A DNA stretch of 64,000 nucleotides. Origin: Acinetobacter kanungonis. GTDB lineage: Bacteria; Pseudomonadota; Gammaproteobacteria; Pseudomonadales; Moraxellaceae. Positions 55,101 to 63,950 of the stretch are shown piece by piece. Below the pieces are notes generated by a model. The model was given only the letters and a program-made list of their open reading frames with translations, was not told where the DNA came from and made no database searches. Location: contig NZ_JAACKC010000002.1 of the NCBI RefSeq assembly GCF_009939195.1, positions 356,620-420,619 of the forward strand. The letters are read 5' to 3'. The position numbers were made by a program, and so were the translations under genes. The stretch's first letter is position 1; each line of letters opens with the position of its first letter.

Positions 55101-57059
55101 ATGTTAAATCAGTGGTTACATAAGAAAAATTATTATCACGTACTTGCATGGAGTGTGGCTTCAATGGGCATCTTCGGTCATGCCTATGCGGCAGATGAAC
55201 AGTTTAATGATGCGTTGCAAGCCGCCAATTCGGGCAATACGGAATTATTACAACAATATCAAATGTCCATGCAGAGTGATGTTTTGGGCTACTACCCAGA
55301 ATATTGGAGTCTGAATGCCAATTTAGGTTTCCAGCCTGCCAACAATATTATCAATTTTGCGCGTCGTTATCCGCAATCGGCCATGGCCGAAAAATTAGCG
55401 GCGGACTATGTGGAAGAGAAAGTTAAACAGGCCGACTTTAGCAGTGCACAACCAGTCTTACCTTATGTGACCAATCCAGATCAGGCCGAAAGTTGTGCTG
55501 TTGCTCAAGTGCGTGCCAAAACAGGTGATTCATTGGTGTTTGCCGAATATAAAGATGTTTGGTTGACTACCAACTCGCAACCTGAATCCTGTACAGGTTT
55601 AGCACGTCAAATGCTGTCTAGTCCGTTAATGACGGAGCAGGACAAGCAGCAACGCTTATGGGTATTGTTGCGTGCAGGACAATCGGGGCAAGCAGTCGCT
55701 ACCGCGCAGACGCTCGGTTTAAATCTGAGTCTGTCTCAATTGAACCAGATTCAGGCGGATCCGCTGAATTATGTCTGGTCTGCACCGAAAGCGACAGTGG
55801 AAGATCAAGCTTATCTGATTTTTGCCATGGGGCGTATGGCAGATAGCGATTTGGATGCCGCCATTGCATCGGTGCAGCGGACGGCACAAGGGACTCCTGA
55901 AGCGGTACAGAAAGCCTTATATCGTGCTGTCGGTTATATCGGCGGTACTACGGTGATGAAGAATAATTTCAAACGCGAAGTCTTGAACAATTTTGATGCC
56001 AGTTATGGCCTGCCATTTAGTCCTGAAGAAGCGGAAATTTATGCCCGTCAAGCCATTCGCTTTAGTGCGTGGGAAAGCCTGATTCGTGCGATTGATGCCA
56101 TGAGTGTCAATCAAAAGCAAGAAGACCGTTGGCAGTACTGGCTGGCTCGTGCTTATGAGCAGCGTAATGATGCCAGTGCCAAACGTGCTGCGCAGGATAT
56201 TTTCCGTAAACTGGCGCAAGGGGATCAGTATCATAATTTATTGGCGAAAGATCATGTGGGACAGCGCTATAGCTCTATTCCTTCCAATGTGCAGCCAAGT
56301 AACAGTGACATCCAGCGTTTAAGCCAAGATATTCATTTTAATCGGGCATTTACCTTACGTAATGTCAATGCACCGGATAGCTATGTGAATCGCGAATGGA
56401 ACTGGGCCGTGCGTCAAGCTTATCTCAAACATGATGATGGTTTGTTGCTTGCCGCAGCCAAGCGTGCCACCGATATGGGCTGGTATGATCGTGCTATTTA
56501 TGCCGCAGACCGTACTGAAAATAAGCATAACTATGCTTACCGTTATGCCATGCCACATCAGAGTTATGTGGTCAGCCATAGCCAGAATGCAGGCATTGAT
56601 CCTGCGTGGGCTTATGGGTTAATGCGTCAGGAAAGTCGTTTTGTCTCCAGCGCACGCTCGCATGTCGGGGCGGGCGGTTTAATGCAAATCATGCCAGATA
56701 CCGCGAGACTGGTTGCCAAGCAAATGGGTGAAACCTATAATCCAGCCGCTTTGTCGGATATGAATACCAATATTCGCTATGGAACGTTTTATCTGTCGAT
56801 GATCAATGGGCAGTTAAGCAGTAATCCAGTCTTGGCGACAGCAGGTTATAACGCAGGACCCAATCGGGCGCGCCGTTGGCAGCCTGATGACCGTCCATTA
56901 GCGGCAGACCAATATACGGAAACCATCCCGTTGAGTGAAACGCGTGACTATGTGAAACAGGTCATGACCAATGCCACGCATTATGGTGTTTTATTGGGGC
57001 AGGGGGCGCAGTCGATTGGAAATCGCATGCAAGTGATTCCTTATCGTGCTACGCCTTAA
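55101..57059 (+). CDS. slt: Soluble lytic murein transglycosylase (Slt70 type)
   Basis: Slt cleaves peptidoglycan glycan strands to 1,6-anhydro products in the periplasm. The 652-aa protein from the ATG at 55101 has a signal peptide ending HAYAA near residue 30, a long superhelical domain (about 35-480) and a C-terminal lysozyme-like domain with catalytic E511 in LMRQESRF, then GAGGLMQIMPDTA and AGYNAGPNRARRW. AAGG lies 8 nt before this ATG, so the frame opening at 55038 is rejected. It is followed 34 bp later by the RNase T2-like gene. Confidence 0.95.
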   Translation: MLNQWLHKKNYYHVLAWSVASMGIFGHAYAADEQFNDALQAANSGNTELLQQYQMSMQSDVLGYYPEYWSLNANLGFQPANNIINFARRYPQSAMAEKLAADYVEEKVKQADFSSAQPVLPYVTNPDQAESCAVAQVRAKTGDSLVFAEYKDVWLTTNSQPESCTGLARQMLSSPLMTEQDKQQRLWVLLRAGQSGQAVATAQTLGLNLSLSQLNQIQADPLNYVWSAPKATVEDQAYLIFAMGRMADSDLDAAIASVQRTAQGTPEAVQKALYRAVGYIGGTTVMKNNFKREVLNNFDASYGLPFSPEEAEIYARQAIRFSAWESLIRAIDAMSVNQKQEDRWQYWLARAYEQRNDASAKRAAQDIFRKLAQGDQYHNLLAKDHVGQRYSSIPSNVQPSNSDIQRLSQDIHFNRAFTLRNVNAPDSYVNREWNWAVRQAYLKHDDGLLLAAAKRATDMGWYDRAIYAADRTENKHNYAYRYAMPHQSYVVSHSQNAGIDPAWAYGLMRQESRFVSSARSHVGAGGLMQIMPDTARLVAKQMGETYNPAALSDMNTNIRYGTFYLSMINGQLSSNPVLATAGYNAGPNRARRWQPDDRPLAADQYTETIPLSETRDYVKQVMTNATHYGVLLGQGAQSIGNRMQVIPYRATP

Positions 57060-57093
57060 AATTATTGTATAAGCACTTAAAGGTTTAATCTTG

Positions 57094-57759
57094 ATGTGGT
57101 TTGATGTTGTTGAACAGACATACTTGAAAGGCACCCTGCTCACACTGAGCGGGTTGGGCTTATCTGTCTGTTCACTCACAACCTCGGCAGGCTCTTCTGC
57201 TGCCACGCAGGGCTATGTCATGGAAATTCAAATGACCCCTGCGGCATGCATGATGGATAGTCAACGCAGCAAGAAACGTAAGTGTCTGGAAGGCTATTCG
57301 CTGAATATTGTGGGATTGTTGCCTGTCACAACCGAGCGAGATTGTGATACCTCAACCTCAGCCGCACTTTCTCCGTTACAAGCCAAAGTGGTGGCGCGAG
57401 TGATGCCCGACGAGAATGCGCGGGTGCAGCTTTGGCAGTCAATAGGTGGCTGTGTGCCGATGGGGGCGAGTCAATATTTTCGCACCATCATTAATTATGC
57501 CGAACGTTTAAAAATTCCCGCAGAATTGTCCAGCCCTGAAACGCGGACCTTGCCGCAAAATCATATTAAGCTTCAGTTTTTACGCCTGAATCCGAGTTTG
57601 CCAAGCACAGGCATTCAGTTGGGTTGTCAAAGTTATCGCGGTGAAAACTTCTTGACCAAAGTCAATATCTGCTACAAAACCAATGGTCAGTATAAACAAT
57701 GCTCGACCGCAGTCGTCAGCAATTGCCCAAGTCAGATCACCATTAAAGGCTCATATTAA
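57094..57759 (+). CDS. RNase T2-family homologue with both catalytic motifs lost
   Basis: A 221-aa exported protein with a hydrophobic signal (about residues 14-32). The RNase T2 fold is recognisable: MTPAACM near 47-53, then LNIVGLLP (70-77) where the family has its catalytic His-Gly-Leu-Trp-Pro. LWQSIGGC (113-120) stands where it has Glu-Trp-x-Lys-His-Gly-x-Cys, followed by the conserved SQYF. V, L and I replace the two catalytic histidines and the glutamate, while Trp, Gly and Cys remain. Several cysteines could form the family disulfides. It is probably not a nuclease, perhaps an RNA-binding or structural derivative. ATG 57094 follows AAAGG. Confidence 0.6.
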   Translation: MWFDVVEQTYLKGTLLTLSGLGLSVCSLTTSAGSSAATQGYVMEIQMTPAACMMDSQRSKKRKCLEGYSLNIVGLLPVTTERDCDTSTSAALSPLQAKVVARVMPDENARVQLWQSIGGCVPMGASQYFRTIINYAERLKIPAELSSPETRTLPQNHIKLQFLRLNPSLPSTGIQLGCQSYRGENFLTKVNICYKTNGQYKQCSTAVVSNCPSQITIKGSY

Positions 57760-57930
57760 TTTTTTTGTGACTGGCGATTTATATTTCCTATCAGACTTTT
57801 GTTGAAATTGACGCTCTTTTTTATGCATATCCTTGAGGATTGGAGTACAATCTTTGCCGTTTATGATAATTCGATGAAAACGGACAGACCCGTTTAATCA
57901 TATTAACGATCCTCAATTGGAGATAATTAC

Positions 57931-58917
57931 ATGAAGCAACCTGTTCGCGTTGCCGTTACTGGCGCAGCTGGTCAAATCGGTTACAGCTTATTATTCCGTA
58001 TCGCTAGCGGTGAAATGCTTGGTAAAGACCAACCCGTTATTTTGCAATTGTTAGAAGTTCCATTTGAGAAAGCTCAAGCTGCGCTTAAAGGCGTAATGAT
58101 GGAATTAGATGACTGTGCTTTCCCATTATTGGCTGGCATGATCGGTACTGATGATCCTAAAGTTGCATTCAAAGATGCTGACTACGCGTTATTGGTTGGT
58201 TCACGTCCACGTGGTCCTGGTATGGAACGTGCTGACTTGTTAAAAGTGAACGGCGAAATCTTTATTGGTCAAGGTCAAGCACTGAACGAAGTTGCTAGCC
58301 GTGACGTTAAAGTGTTGGTTGTAGGTAACCCTGCAAACACTAATGCTTACATCGCAATGAAATCTGCTCCAGATCTTCCAGCGAAAAACTTCACTGCAAT
58401 GTTACGTCTTGACCACAACCGTGCGTTAACTCAACTTGCTCAAAAAGCGGGTGTTGCTGTTTCTGACATCGAAGACATGACTGTTTGGGGTAACCACTCT
58501 CCAACAATGTATGCTGACTACCGTTTTGCTAAAGTAAACGGCGAAAGCTTAAAAGACAAAATCAACGATGCTGCTTGGAACAAAGACGTATTCCTTCCAA
58601 CAGTTGGTAAGCGTGGTGCTGCAATCATCGAAGCACGTGGTCTTTCTTCTGCTGCTTCTGCTGCAAACGCTGCAATCGACCATATGCGTGACTGGGCGCT
58701 TGGCACAAACGGCAAATGGGTAACGATGGGTATCCCTTCTGACGGTTCTTATGGTATTCCTGAAGGCGTAATGTTCGGTTTCCCTGTAACAACTGAAAAC
58801 GGTGAATACAAAATCGTTCAAGGTTTAGAAATTGACGAATTTAGCCGTGAGCGTATCAACTTCACTCTAAACGAGTTAGAAGAAGAACGTGCAGCAGTTG
58901 CTGACATGGTGAACTAA
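57931..58917 (+). CDS. mdh: Malate dehydrogenase (NAD-dependent)
   Basis: Mdh interconverts malate and oxaloacetate in the TCA cycle. The 328-aa protein has the Rossmann [10 protein letters not shown] (11-20), substrate arginines in [15 protein letters not shown] (about 90-104), the NAD-binding [10 protein letters not shown] and the catalytic H189 in WGNHSPTM. Length and motifs place it with the cytosolic-type enzymes also found in other Acinetobacter. GGAG lies about 9 nt before the ATG. The codon bias is strong, like the ribosomal genes, so it should be highly expressed. Confidence 0.97.
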   Translation: MKQPVRVAVTGAAGQIGYSLLFRIASGEMLGKDQPVILQLLEVPFEKAQAALKGVMMELDDCAFPLLAGMIGTDDPKVAFKDADYALLVGSRPRGPGMERADLLKVNGEIFIGQGQALNEVASRDVKVLVVGNPANTNAYIAMKSAPDLPAKNFTAMLRLDHNRALTQLAQKAGVAVSDIEDMTVWGNHSPTMYADYRFAKVNGESLKDKINDAAWNKDVFLPTVGKRGAAIIEARGLSSAASAANAAIDHMRDWALGTNGKWVTMGIPSDGSYGIPEGVMFGFPVTTENGEYKIVQGLEIDEFSRERINFTLNELEEERAAVADMVN

Positions 58918-58939
58918 TTTAATCTTCTTAGATTAAGTT

Positions 58940-58971
58940 AAAAAAGCACTCCATTGCGGGGTGCTTTTTTT
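58940..58971 (+). terminator. Terminator of mdh
   Basis: AAAAAGCACTCC pairs with GGGGTGCTTTTT (one G-U in the stem) around a short loop, followed by a T run. Confidence 0.93.
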
Positions 58972-59077
58972 ATGGCTGAAGAGAACCAACAAAAAATAAC
59001 ATGCTGAAAAAATATACAGAATGATTTTAATTTGTCATTCCGTTACCTTGAAAAGAGAACAAGGACGCGAGGGCAGA

Positions 59078-59338
59078 ATGATGTTCGATGTACAACCCAC
59101 CCTAGAACTGCTATTTGAACAGCTCGGTTTAAACGCCAGCGAAAGCGATATCGATCTATTTATCCGTGAGCATCAACTGGGTGCTGATGTCGAGCTGCAT
59201 CAAGCCAGTTTTTGGAGCGATGCACAGCGTGAATTTTTGCACAGTCATTGGGACAAAGATGATGAATGGGCAATCGTGATTGATACCTTAAATGAGCAGC
59301 TACATGAAGATACAGGAACCATGAATATTAGTGGTTAA
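59078..59338 (+). CDS. DUF2789 protein, copy A
   Basis: An 86-aa helical protein of the DUF2789 family (function unknown). It begins MMFDVQPTLELLFEQLGL and has the family block VELHQASFWSDAQREFL followed by DDEWAIVIDTLNEQLH. GAGGG (59069-59073) lies 4 nt before the ATG at 59078, so the longer frame from 59021 is rejected. A second copy follows 136 bp later, about 40 of the ~72 aligned residues identical by eye. Confidence 0.85.
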   Translation: MMFDVQPTLELLFEQLGLNASESDIDLFIREHQLGADVELHQASFWSDAQREFLHSHWDKDDEWAIVIDTLNEQLHEDTGTMNISG

Positions 59339-59342
59339 TACA

Positions 59343-59405
59343 GGCTGTAGGGCTTTGGCGTAGTACACAAAAAACTACAACAAAGTCGCTACAGCCTCTT
59401 TTTTT
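59343..59405 (+). terminator. Long multi-step terminator between the DUF2789 genes
   Basis: GGCTGTAG (59343-59350) pairs with CTACAGCC (59389-59396); inside it CTTTG pairs with CAAAG and GTAGT with ACTAC, separated by small internal loops. A run of seven Ts follows. It is longer than an ordinary terminator but has the full form of one. Confidence 0.85.
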
Positions 59406-59474
59406 GTCTGTGTATTTCTTATAAGTTAAGTAAATAATAAATTACAGATGAATTGATAAGGGGTAGGGAAAACT

Positions 59475-59726
59475 ATGACAAACCATCCATCCTTAGAACT
59501 ACTGTTTTCACAATTAGGTTTGGCAAACAGTATGGCAGCCATCGAGCTGTATGTCCGTACACATCAACTCCCTGCACATTTGTCTTTGCATGAAGCGCCG
59601 TTTTGGAATAAGTCACAGCGTGATTTTTTGATTAGCCATTTGGTACAAGATGACGATTGGGCAATCTGGATTGATGAATTGAATCAACAACTTCATATGG
59701 ATGCTTATAAGTTACAAACCGCTTAA
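59475..59726 (+). CDS. DUF2789 protein, copy B
   Basis: An 83-aa paralogue of the preceding gene: MTNHPSLELLFSQLGL, LSLHEAPFWNKSQRDFL and DDDWAIWIDELNQQLH line up with copy A. GGGGTAGGG precedes the ATG. Both copies stand as separate units, as the first ends in a strong terminator. The tandem arrangement implies local duplication and divergence. The function is unknown. Confidence 0.85.
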   Translation: MTNHPSLELLFSQLGLANSMAAIELYVRTHQLPAHLSLHEAPFWNKSQRDFLISHLVQDDDWAIWIDELNQQLHMDAYKLQTA

Positions 59727-59766
59727 TGTGCTATTCCGCTATTAAAAGTAATTGCCCAATGTGTAT

Positions 59767-59796
59767 AGAAAAAAGCGCCGATTGTGGCGCTTTTTA
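59767..59796. terminator. Bidirectional terminator
   Basis: AAAGCGCC pairs with GGCGCTTT around a GATTGT-like loop. Ts follow on the plus strand and a T run on the minus strand (complement of the A run at 59767-59773). It separates convergent genes. Confidence 0.93.
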
Positions 59797-59809
59797 CTGG
59801 TGTGGTGTC

Positions 59810-60337
59810 TTAATGCAAATTCTGCTGTGTGAGCTGTACAAACCATAAAGTTTCACGGTACGCCTCAAATGCTGGATGCTGATGCAATAAGAACGAATCA
59901 AATTCAGCGGTCTGGCTATATTTCTTTAACCAATGGCGGCTCATGGCATCTTCATTCTTGCAAGCACTGGCATAGGCAAGCAAGAAATACACATCACCAT
60001 GCTCATGTACGGTCAGCGGTTTTAAAATTTGCTGGGTAATGAGGGCAAAACGCTGCTCTTTGGTGATTTCAAAGTACAACATATAGGCTTTGGCTAAATG
60101 CAAAGACAAATTCAAGTAAGTAAGTAGCGGCATTTCCTCAAATTCAATCCGCCCTTGCTCGAGTAGTACAATCGCTTCTTGCAAGAAATGCAGTTGTTCC
60201 TGACGTACACGGCTTATAGTCACCAATGCTAAACGCAGGTCCGCACGTTCTAACGCTAACTCTGGGGTATTACCTTCCAAATACATTTGGTCAGTCTCAC
60301 CAATTCGCGCAATAATTTGCTTGGCATCTTTCAGCAT
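59810..60337 (-). CDS. Hypothetical helical protein (unrecognised)
   Basis: A 175-aa soluble, almost wholly alpha-helical protein with TPR-like heptads (for example LSLHLAKAYMLYFEITKEQ). It has no signal peptide or catalytic motif. It lies 59 bp downstream of the 2OG-oxygenase gene in the same direction and may be in one operon with it. I assign no function. Confidence 0.7.
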   Translation of the reverse strand: MLKDAKQIIARIGETDQMYLEGNTPELALERADLRLALVTISRVRQEQLHFLQEAIVLLEQGRIEFEEMPLLTYLNLSLHLAKAYMLYFEITKEQRFALITQQILKPLTVHEHGDVYFLLAYASACKNEDAMSRHWLKKYSQTAEFDSFLLHQHPAFEAYRETLWFVQLTQQNLH

Positions 60338-60396
60338 CAGTACTGTCCTCTTCAGTTAAGTGGCTTATATGTGGTCATTTGGAAAAATTTAAAGGT

Positions 60397-60999
60397 TTAC
60401 CAAATTGAGTTACCACTTCTTAACCAAGCGGTAATCGAAAGACGTTGCTGTTTGGCTTCAATCACTTCGTGCAGCAAATCACTTTGAAACAGAGCAATGC
60501 GATTGGGTTGAGGATTAATCAGATGCCATTCGCCATGCTTGTCTTGAAGTCGAAGCTGACCACCCCAGTCGTCCTGCCAAGCCTCATGTAAATAGTAAAC
60601 CACGGAGATGACACGGTCATTTTTCTTCTGCGGATTGTCACGATGCAGCGCATAAAACTCGCCTGCATGATAGCAAGCAAAATGTGCCTCAACTTCACGA
60701 ATGCCGAAGTAGAATGCTTGGTTGAGTTGCTCAGACAGCAAGGACAACGTATCCACATGTTGTTGTGCGACAGACAATTCTGGATGAATCCAGAGAATAT
60801 GGTCGCTACGAATTTTACTGACGACCCCATTTTGAATTGCGGCTTCACGAAATTGATCTAAATGTGAGGTGCATTCTTTGACTAAATCGTTGACATATTC
60901 GGCTGGATAGGCCTGATCAATCAGTGCAAAACCCTGTTGATCAAGATCATTCAGGACTTGATCAATATTCCATGATGCGGGAAGCTTGGAAGCAAGCAT
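60397..60999 (-). CDS. 2-oxoglutarate/Fe(II)-dependent oxygenase
   Basis: A 200-aa dioxygenase of the prolyl-4-hydroxylase/PiuC-like superfamily. The double-stranded beta-helix core has the iron ligands in ALHRDNPQ (H119 and D121, counted from the ATG at 60999) and H177 in SDLLHEVIE, with R186 as the 2-oxoglutarate contact. It begins MLASKLPASWNID. The target residue or small molecule is unknown. It is the upstream gene of the leftward pair with the helical protein. Confidence 0.85.
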   Translation of the reverse strand: MLASKLPASWNIDQVLNDLDQQGFALIDQAYPAEYVNDLVKECTSHLDQFREAAIQNGVVSKIRSDHILWIHPELSVAQQHVDTLSLLSEQLNQAFYFGIREVEAHFACYHAGEFYALHRDNPQKKNDRVISVVYYLHEAWQDDWGGQLRLQDKHGEWHLINPQPNRIALFQSDLLHEVIEAKQQRLSITAWLRSGNSIW

Positions 61000-61114
61000 A
61001 AAAGCACAACTCAAAACAAGAAAACAGTACCGCTTTATTCTAGAACAACATAAGCATCGGAACGAAACTATTTTTCATGCTAAAATACCCATTGATTTTA
61101 GGAATTAAACAGAA

Positions 61115-61972
61115 ATGAATTACCGTCACCATTTCCATGCAGGCAACTTTGCCGACGTCATGAAGCATGTGTTATTGCTACAGCTTTTGACTCGACTCAA
61201 TGCAAAAGATAAACCATATCGCTATGTTGATACGCATGGTGGTGCGGGTAAATACGATTTATCTTCTTCAGAAGCACAAAAATCAGGTGAATTTTTAAAT
61301 GGTATTCACCGTTTAGTAAAACTGGATGATTCGGTTAAACGTACTGCGCCTGAAGGGGTTCAGCAATATTTAAAAATTGTTGAAAAAATGCGTGGTAATT
61401 TCGGTAAAGGTGCTTACCCAGGTTCACCGTGGTTTGCGCTGGAAGGTATGCGTGAAATGGATAAAGCGACCATTTTTGAAATGCAACGTGATGTCTTCCA
61501 GCAATTACGTCATAACATTCATGACAAACGTGCGGGTCTGCATGAGCGCGATGCCTATGAAGGCTTACTGGGTGTGATTCCACCGAAGGAAAAGCGCGGT
61601 TTGGTCATGATTGATCCACCATACGAGCTTGAACGTAAAGACTTCCCACAATTGGTGGAGTTGTTGGTTGCAGCTTATAAAAAATGGCCGACAGGTGTGT
61701 TTGCAGTTTGGTATCCAATCAAAGACCGCGCCATGATTGAACGTTTTGAAAAGAAAATGTTTAAGACAGGCATTCGCCGTCAGTTAGTCTGCGAAGTGTG
61801 TGTATGGCCAGATGACACCCCAGTCGGCTTAAACGGTTGTGGTCTGTTGGTGATCAATCCACCTTGGAAATTCTCTGAAGATGCGGATGAAGCGCTACAA
61901 TGGTTGTTCCCGCATTTACGTATGCAAGAAAATGGCGGACATGCCGCAGTACGTTGGTTGGTTGGCGAATAA
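61115..61972 (+). CDS. rlmJ: 23S rRNA (adenine-2030 N6)-methyltransferase RlmJ
   Basis: RlmJ methylates A2030 of 23S rRNA. The 285-aa protein begins MNYRHHFHAGNFADVMKH, the signature of the family, and carries the N6-adenine methyltransferase motif MIDPPYELE near residue 163-171. TLDWG-type SAM-binding glycines lie in YVDTHGGAGKYDL (about 37-49). It stands alone ahead of pssA. Confidence 0.96.
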   Translation: MNYRHHFHAGNFADVMKHVLLLQLLTRLNAKDKPYRYVDTHGGAGKYDLSSSEAQKSGEFLNGIHRLVKLDDSVKRTAPEGVQQYLKIVEKMRGNFGKGAYPGSPWFALEGMREMDKATIFEMQRDVFQQLRHNIHDKRAGLHERDAYEGLLGVIPPKEKRGLVMIDPPYELERKDFPQLVELLVAAYKKWPTGVFAVWYPIKDRAMIERFEKKMFKTGIRRQLVCEVCVWPDDTPVGLNGCGLLVINPPWKFSEDADEALQWLFPHLRMQENGGHAAVRWLVGE

Positions 61973-62020
61973 TCGCAAATAGACAGTAAAAAATTAGGTT
62001 GCAGATTAGGATATAAAACA

Positions 62021-62845
62021 ATGACAAATAGCTCTAAACCTGAACGCGAGTTAAATGCGCCAGAGCATGACTACGATGGGATTACCTTCGAAGTTGTGGA
62101 AGAGGAGCACACGCAAGAAGGGCAGAAAGTCAAACGTCGTGGTATCTATCTGTGGCCGAATTTAATTACCACAGCCGCATTGCTTTCGGGTTTTTACTCA
62201 ATTATTGCCAGTATGAATGGTGAATTTACGCAAGCCATTTATGCAATTTTTCTCGCGGCCTTGTTTGATGGTTTGGATGGTCGTGTAGCTCGTGCCATTG
62301 GTGCGCAAAGTGCTTTTGGCGAACAGTTTGATTCGCTGTCTGACATGCTGGCGTTTGGTGTTGCTCCAGCTATTCTCATGTATAGCTGGAGTTTGCATGA
62401 CTTAGGGCGTATTGGTTTAGCCTGCTGTTTTGTCTATACCGCTTGTGCAGCCTTTCGTTTGGCACGCTTCAATGTACAGATTGGCGTGGTAGACAAGCGT
62501 TACTTTATTGGGGTAGCCAGTCCATTGGCTGCTGTCATGATTATTTCGATGGTGTGGGTCGGGCGTGATTTTCCCAATATCTTCGATTTAAACGAGTTGG
62601 GTATCCAGATTGTCAATGCAGTCATTATTGTGGCAGTCGGATTATTGATGATTTCCAATATTAAATACTACTCATTTAAGAGTGTAGACCGTAAACGTGT
62701 GCCGTTTGCAGTATTACCAATCGCGGTATTTATCCTTGCTGCCATGACTTACAACATTCCAGTCGGTATTTTAGTGATTTCAATCATTTATGCACTTTCT
62801 GGTTTTGTTACCACTTTCCTTGCTCGCAAACAAAGTGTGAGCTAA
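62021..62845 (+). CDS. pssA: CDP-diacylglycerol-serine O-phosphatidyltransferase
   Basis: PssA makes phosphatidylserine, the precursor of phosphatidylethanolamine, in the inner membrane. The 274-aa protein is of the multi-span type. It has the CDP-alcohol phosphotransferase motif D86-G87-x2-A90-R91-x8-G100-x3-D104-x3-D108 and six or more hydrophobic segments. A hydrophilic acidic N-terminus of about 40 residues precedes the first span. It follows rlmJ by 48 bp and precedes the DUF6670-like gene by 31 bp. Confidence 0.95.
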   Translation: MTNSSKPERELNAPEHDYDGITFEVVEEEHTQEGQKVKRRGIYLWPNLITTAALLSGFYSIIASMNGEFTQAIYAIFLAALFDGLDGRVARAIGAQSAFGEQFDSLSDMLAFGVAPAILMYSWSLHDLGRIGLACCFVYTACAAFRLARFNVQIGVVDKRYFIGVASPLAAVMIISMVWVGRDFPNIFDLNELGIQIVNAVIIVAVGLLMISNIKYYSFKSVDRKRVPFAVLPIAVFILAAMTYNIPVGILVISIIYALSGFVTTFLARKQSVS

Positions 62846-62876
62846 GCATGGACTAAGCGTGATGAGGAGCTAGACG

Positions 62877-63950
62877 ATGCAATTGTTCCAAGATTTTTTA
62901 GATCGATCCAAACAATTGAATCTGGCTCCCAAAAAGTCACGCTTAAACTTTCATGTTCCTACGCGTCAATATAAATTTGTCTACTTTGGCGTGATCTTGC
63001 CCAATCTTCCTGCTCCTTTACATTACTTTAATTTTATTGGCTTAATGGGGGCTGCACATGCACCGATGCTACGCAATGAAAGTGCGCTGCAAACTCATGC
63101 CATAGATACCGCAACCATTTTATGTAGTAGCAGCCCACATATGGTTGGACAGTTACATAGCTATGCCATGGCACAAGACTGTATTTTTTCAAAGGGGCTC
63201 CTGCAATTCTCTAGTCAAGAACAGGTTCTGGGAAATTTACCCAATTTAGAAATTCAGCGAGAAGACAGTGAATTAAGTTGCCAGCTTTCGCTGCATAGTA
63301 CTTCACAGATCAATTATTTTAATAAGATGCGGATGGGGTTAGCAGAACACTGGTCGACCCGATGCTTTTGTGAAGGTTCAATTGTATATAAAGAGCAAAA
63401 ATTTAAAATTTCCCAATACGGGGTATTTGAATTTGCCCGAGCCATTCAGTTTCCTTATCTGCCACTTGCATTTTTTACCTATCAAATTATTCAACTCAAT
63501 AATGGTGATCAACTGCTATTGGCACAAACGAGGGACAGTTTTAATCGGATTGTGCAATCTCGGATTTATCTAAAATACGCCCAAGTCGAACGAATCGAAC
63601 TTTTTGATGAGGGTGTGCAATTTAAAGTTCACCGCGTGTACCCCAAAGTAATCACCCCCAATGGTCAAGCGATGTATTTGCCTCGGGAATTTGAATGGCA
63701 TTATCAAAGTAAGCGAGGGGAGATCATTCAGGTACAGGCACAAAGTCGCGGGGATTTTAAATTTGGATTGGCTGCAGGTTATGTAGGCAGTTTCAAATAT
63801 CAAATTAAGATCAATTCACGAGAAGAATACGGTGAAGCGGGCTATTGTGAATATGTCGATTGCCGTACATTGAAGTGGCAAGAGAAAAATCAGGATGAAA
63901 AAATATTAGATGATTTCGCGAATTCTGTGCCTTTTATGCTCAAAAAATAA
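62877..63950 (+). CDS. Hypothetical lipocalin-like protein (DUF6670-like)
   Basis: A 357-aa soluble protein, beta-rich, with tryptophans and tyrosines spread as in lipocalin or AttH/CrtC-like barrels. It begins MQLFQDFLDRSKQLNL and contains YFGVILPNLPAPLHYFNFIGLMG and GEAGYCEYVDCRTL. I believe it is the DUF6670 group found widely in Acinetobacter, but I cannot verify this. GAGGAG precedes the ATG. The position just downstream of pssA hints at a lipid-related role, which is inference. The last 50 bases of the window hold no gene. Confidence 0.6.
   Translation: MQLFQDFLDRSKQLNLAPKKSRLNFHVPTRQYKFVYFGVILPNLPAPLHYFNFIGLMGAAHAPMLRNESALQTHAIDTATILCSSSPHMVGQLHSYAMAQDCIFSKGLLQFSSQEQVLGNLPNLEIQREDSELSCQLSLHSTSQINYFNKMRMGLAEHWSTRCFCEGSIVYKEQKFKISQYGVFEFARAIQFPYLPLAFFTYQIIQLNNGDQLLLAQTRDSFNRIVQSRIYLKYAQVERIELFDEGVQFKVHRVYPKVITPNGQAMYLPREFEWHYQSKRGEIIQVQAQSRGDFKFGLAAGYVGSFKYQIKINSREEYGEAGYCEYVDCRTLKWQEKNQDEKILDDFANSVPFMLKK

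Noticed and set aside
57801..57870. Promoter elements upstream of mdh
   Set aside because: TTGACG, TACAAT and TATGAT occur but no pair has acceptable spacing. A promoter must exist here, but I cannot place it.
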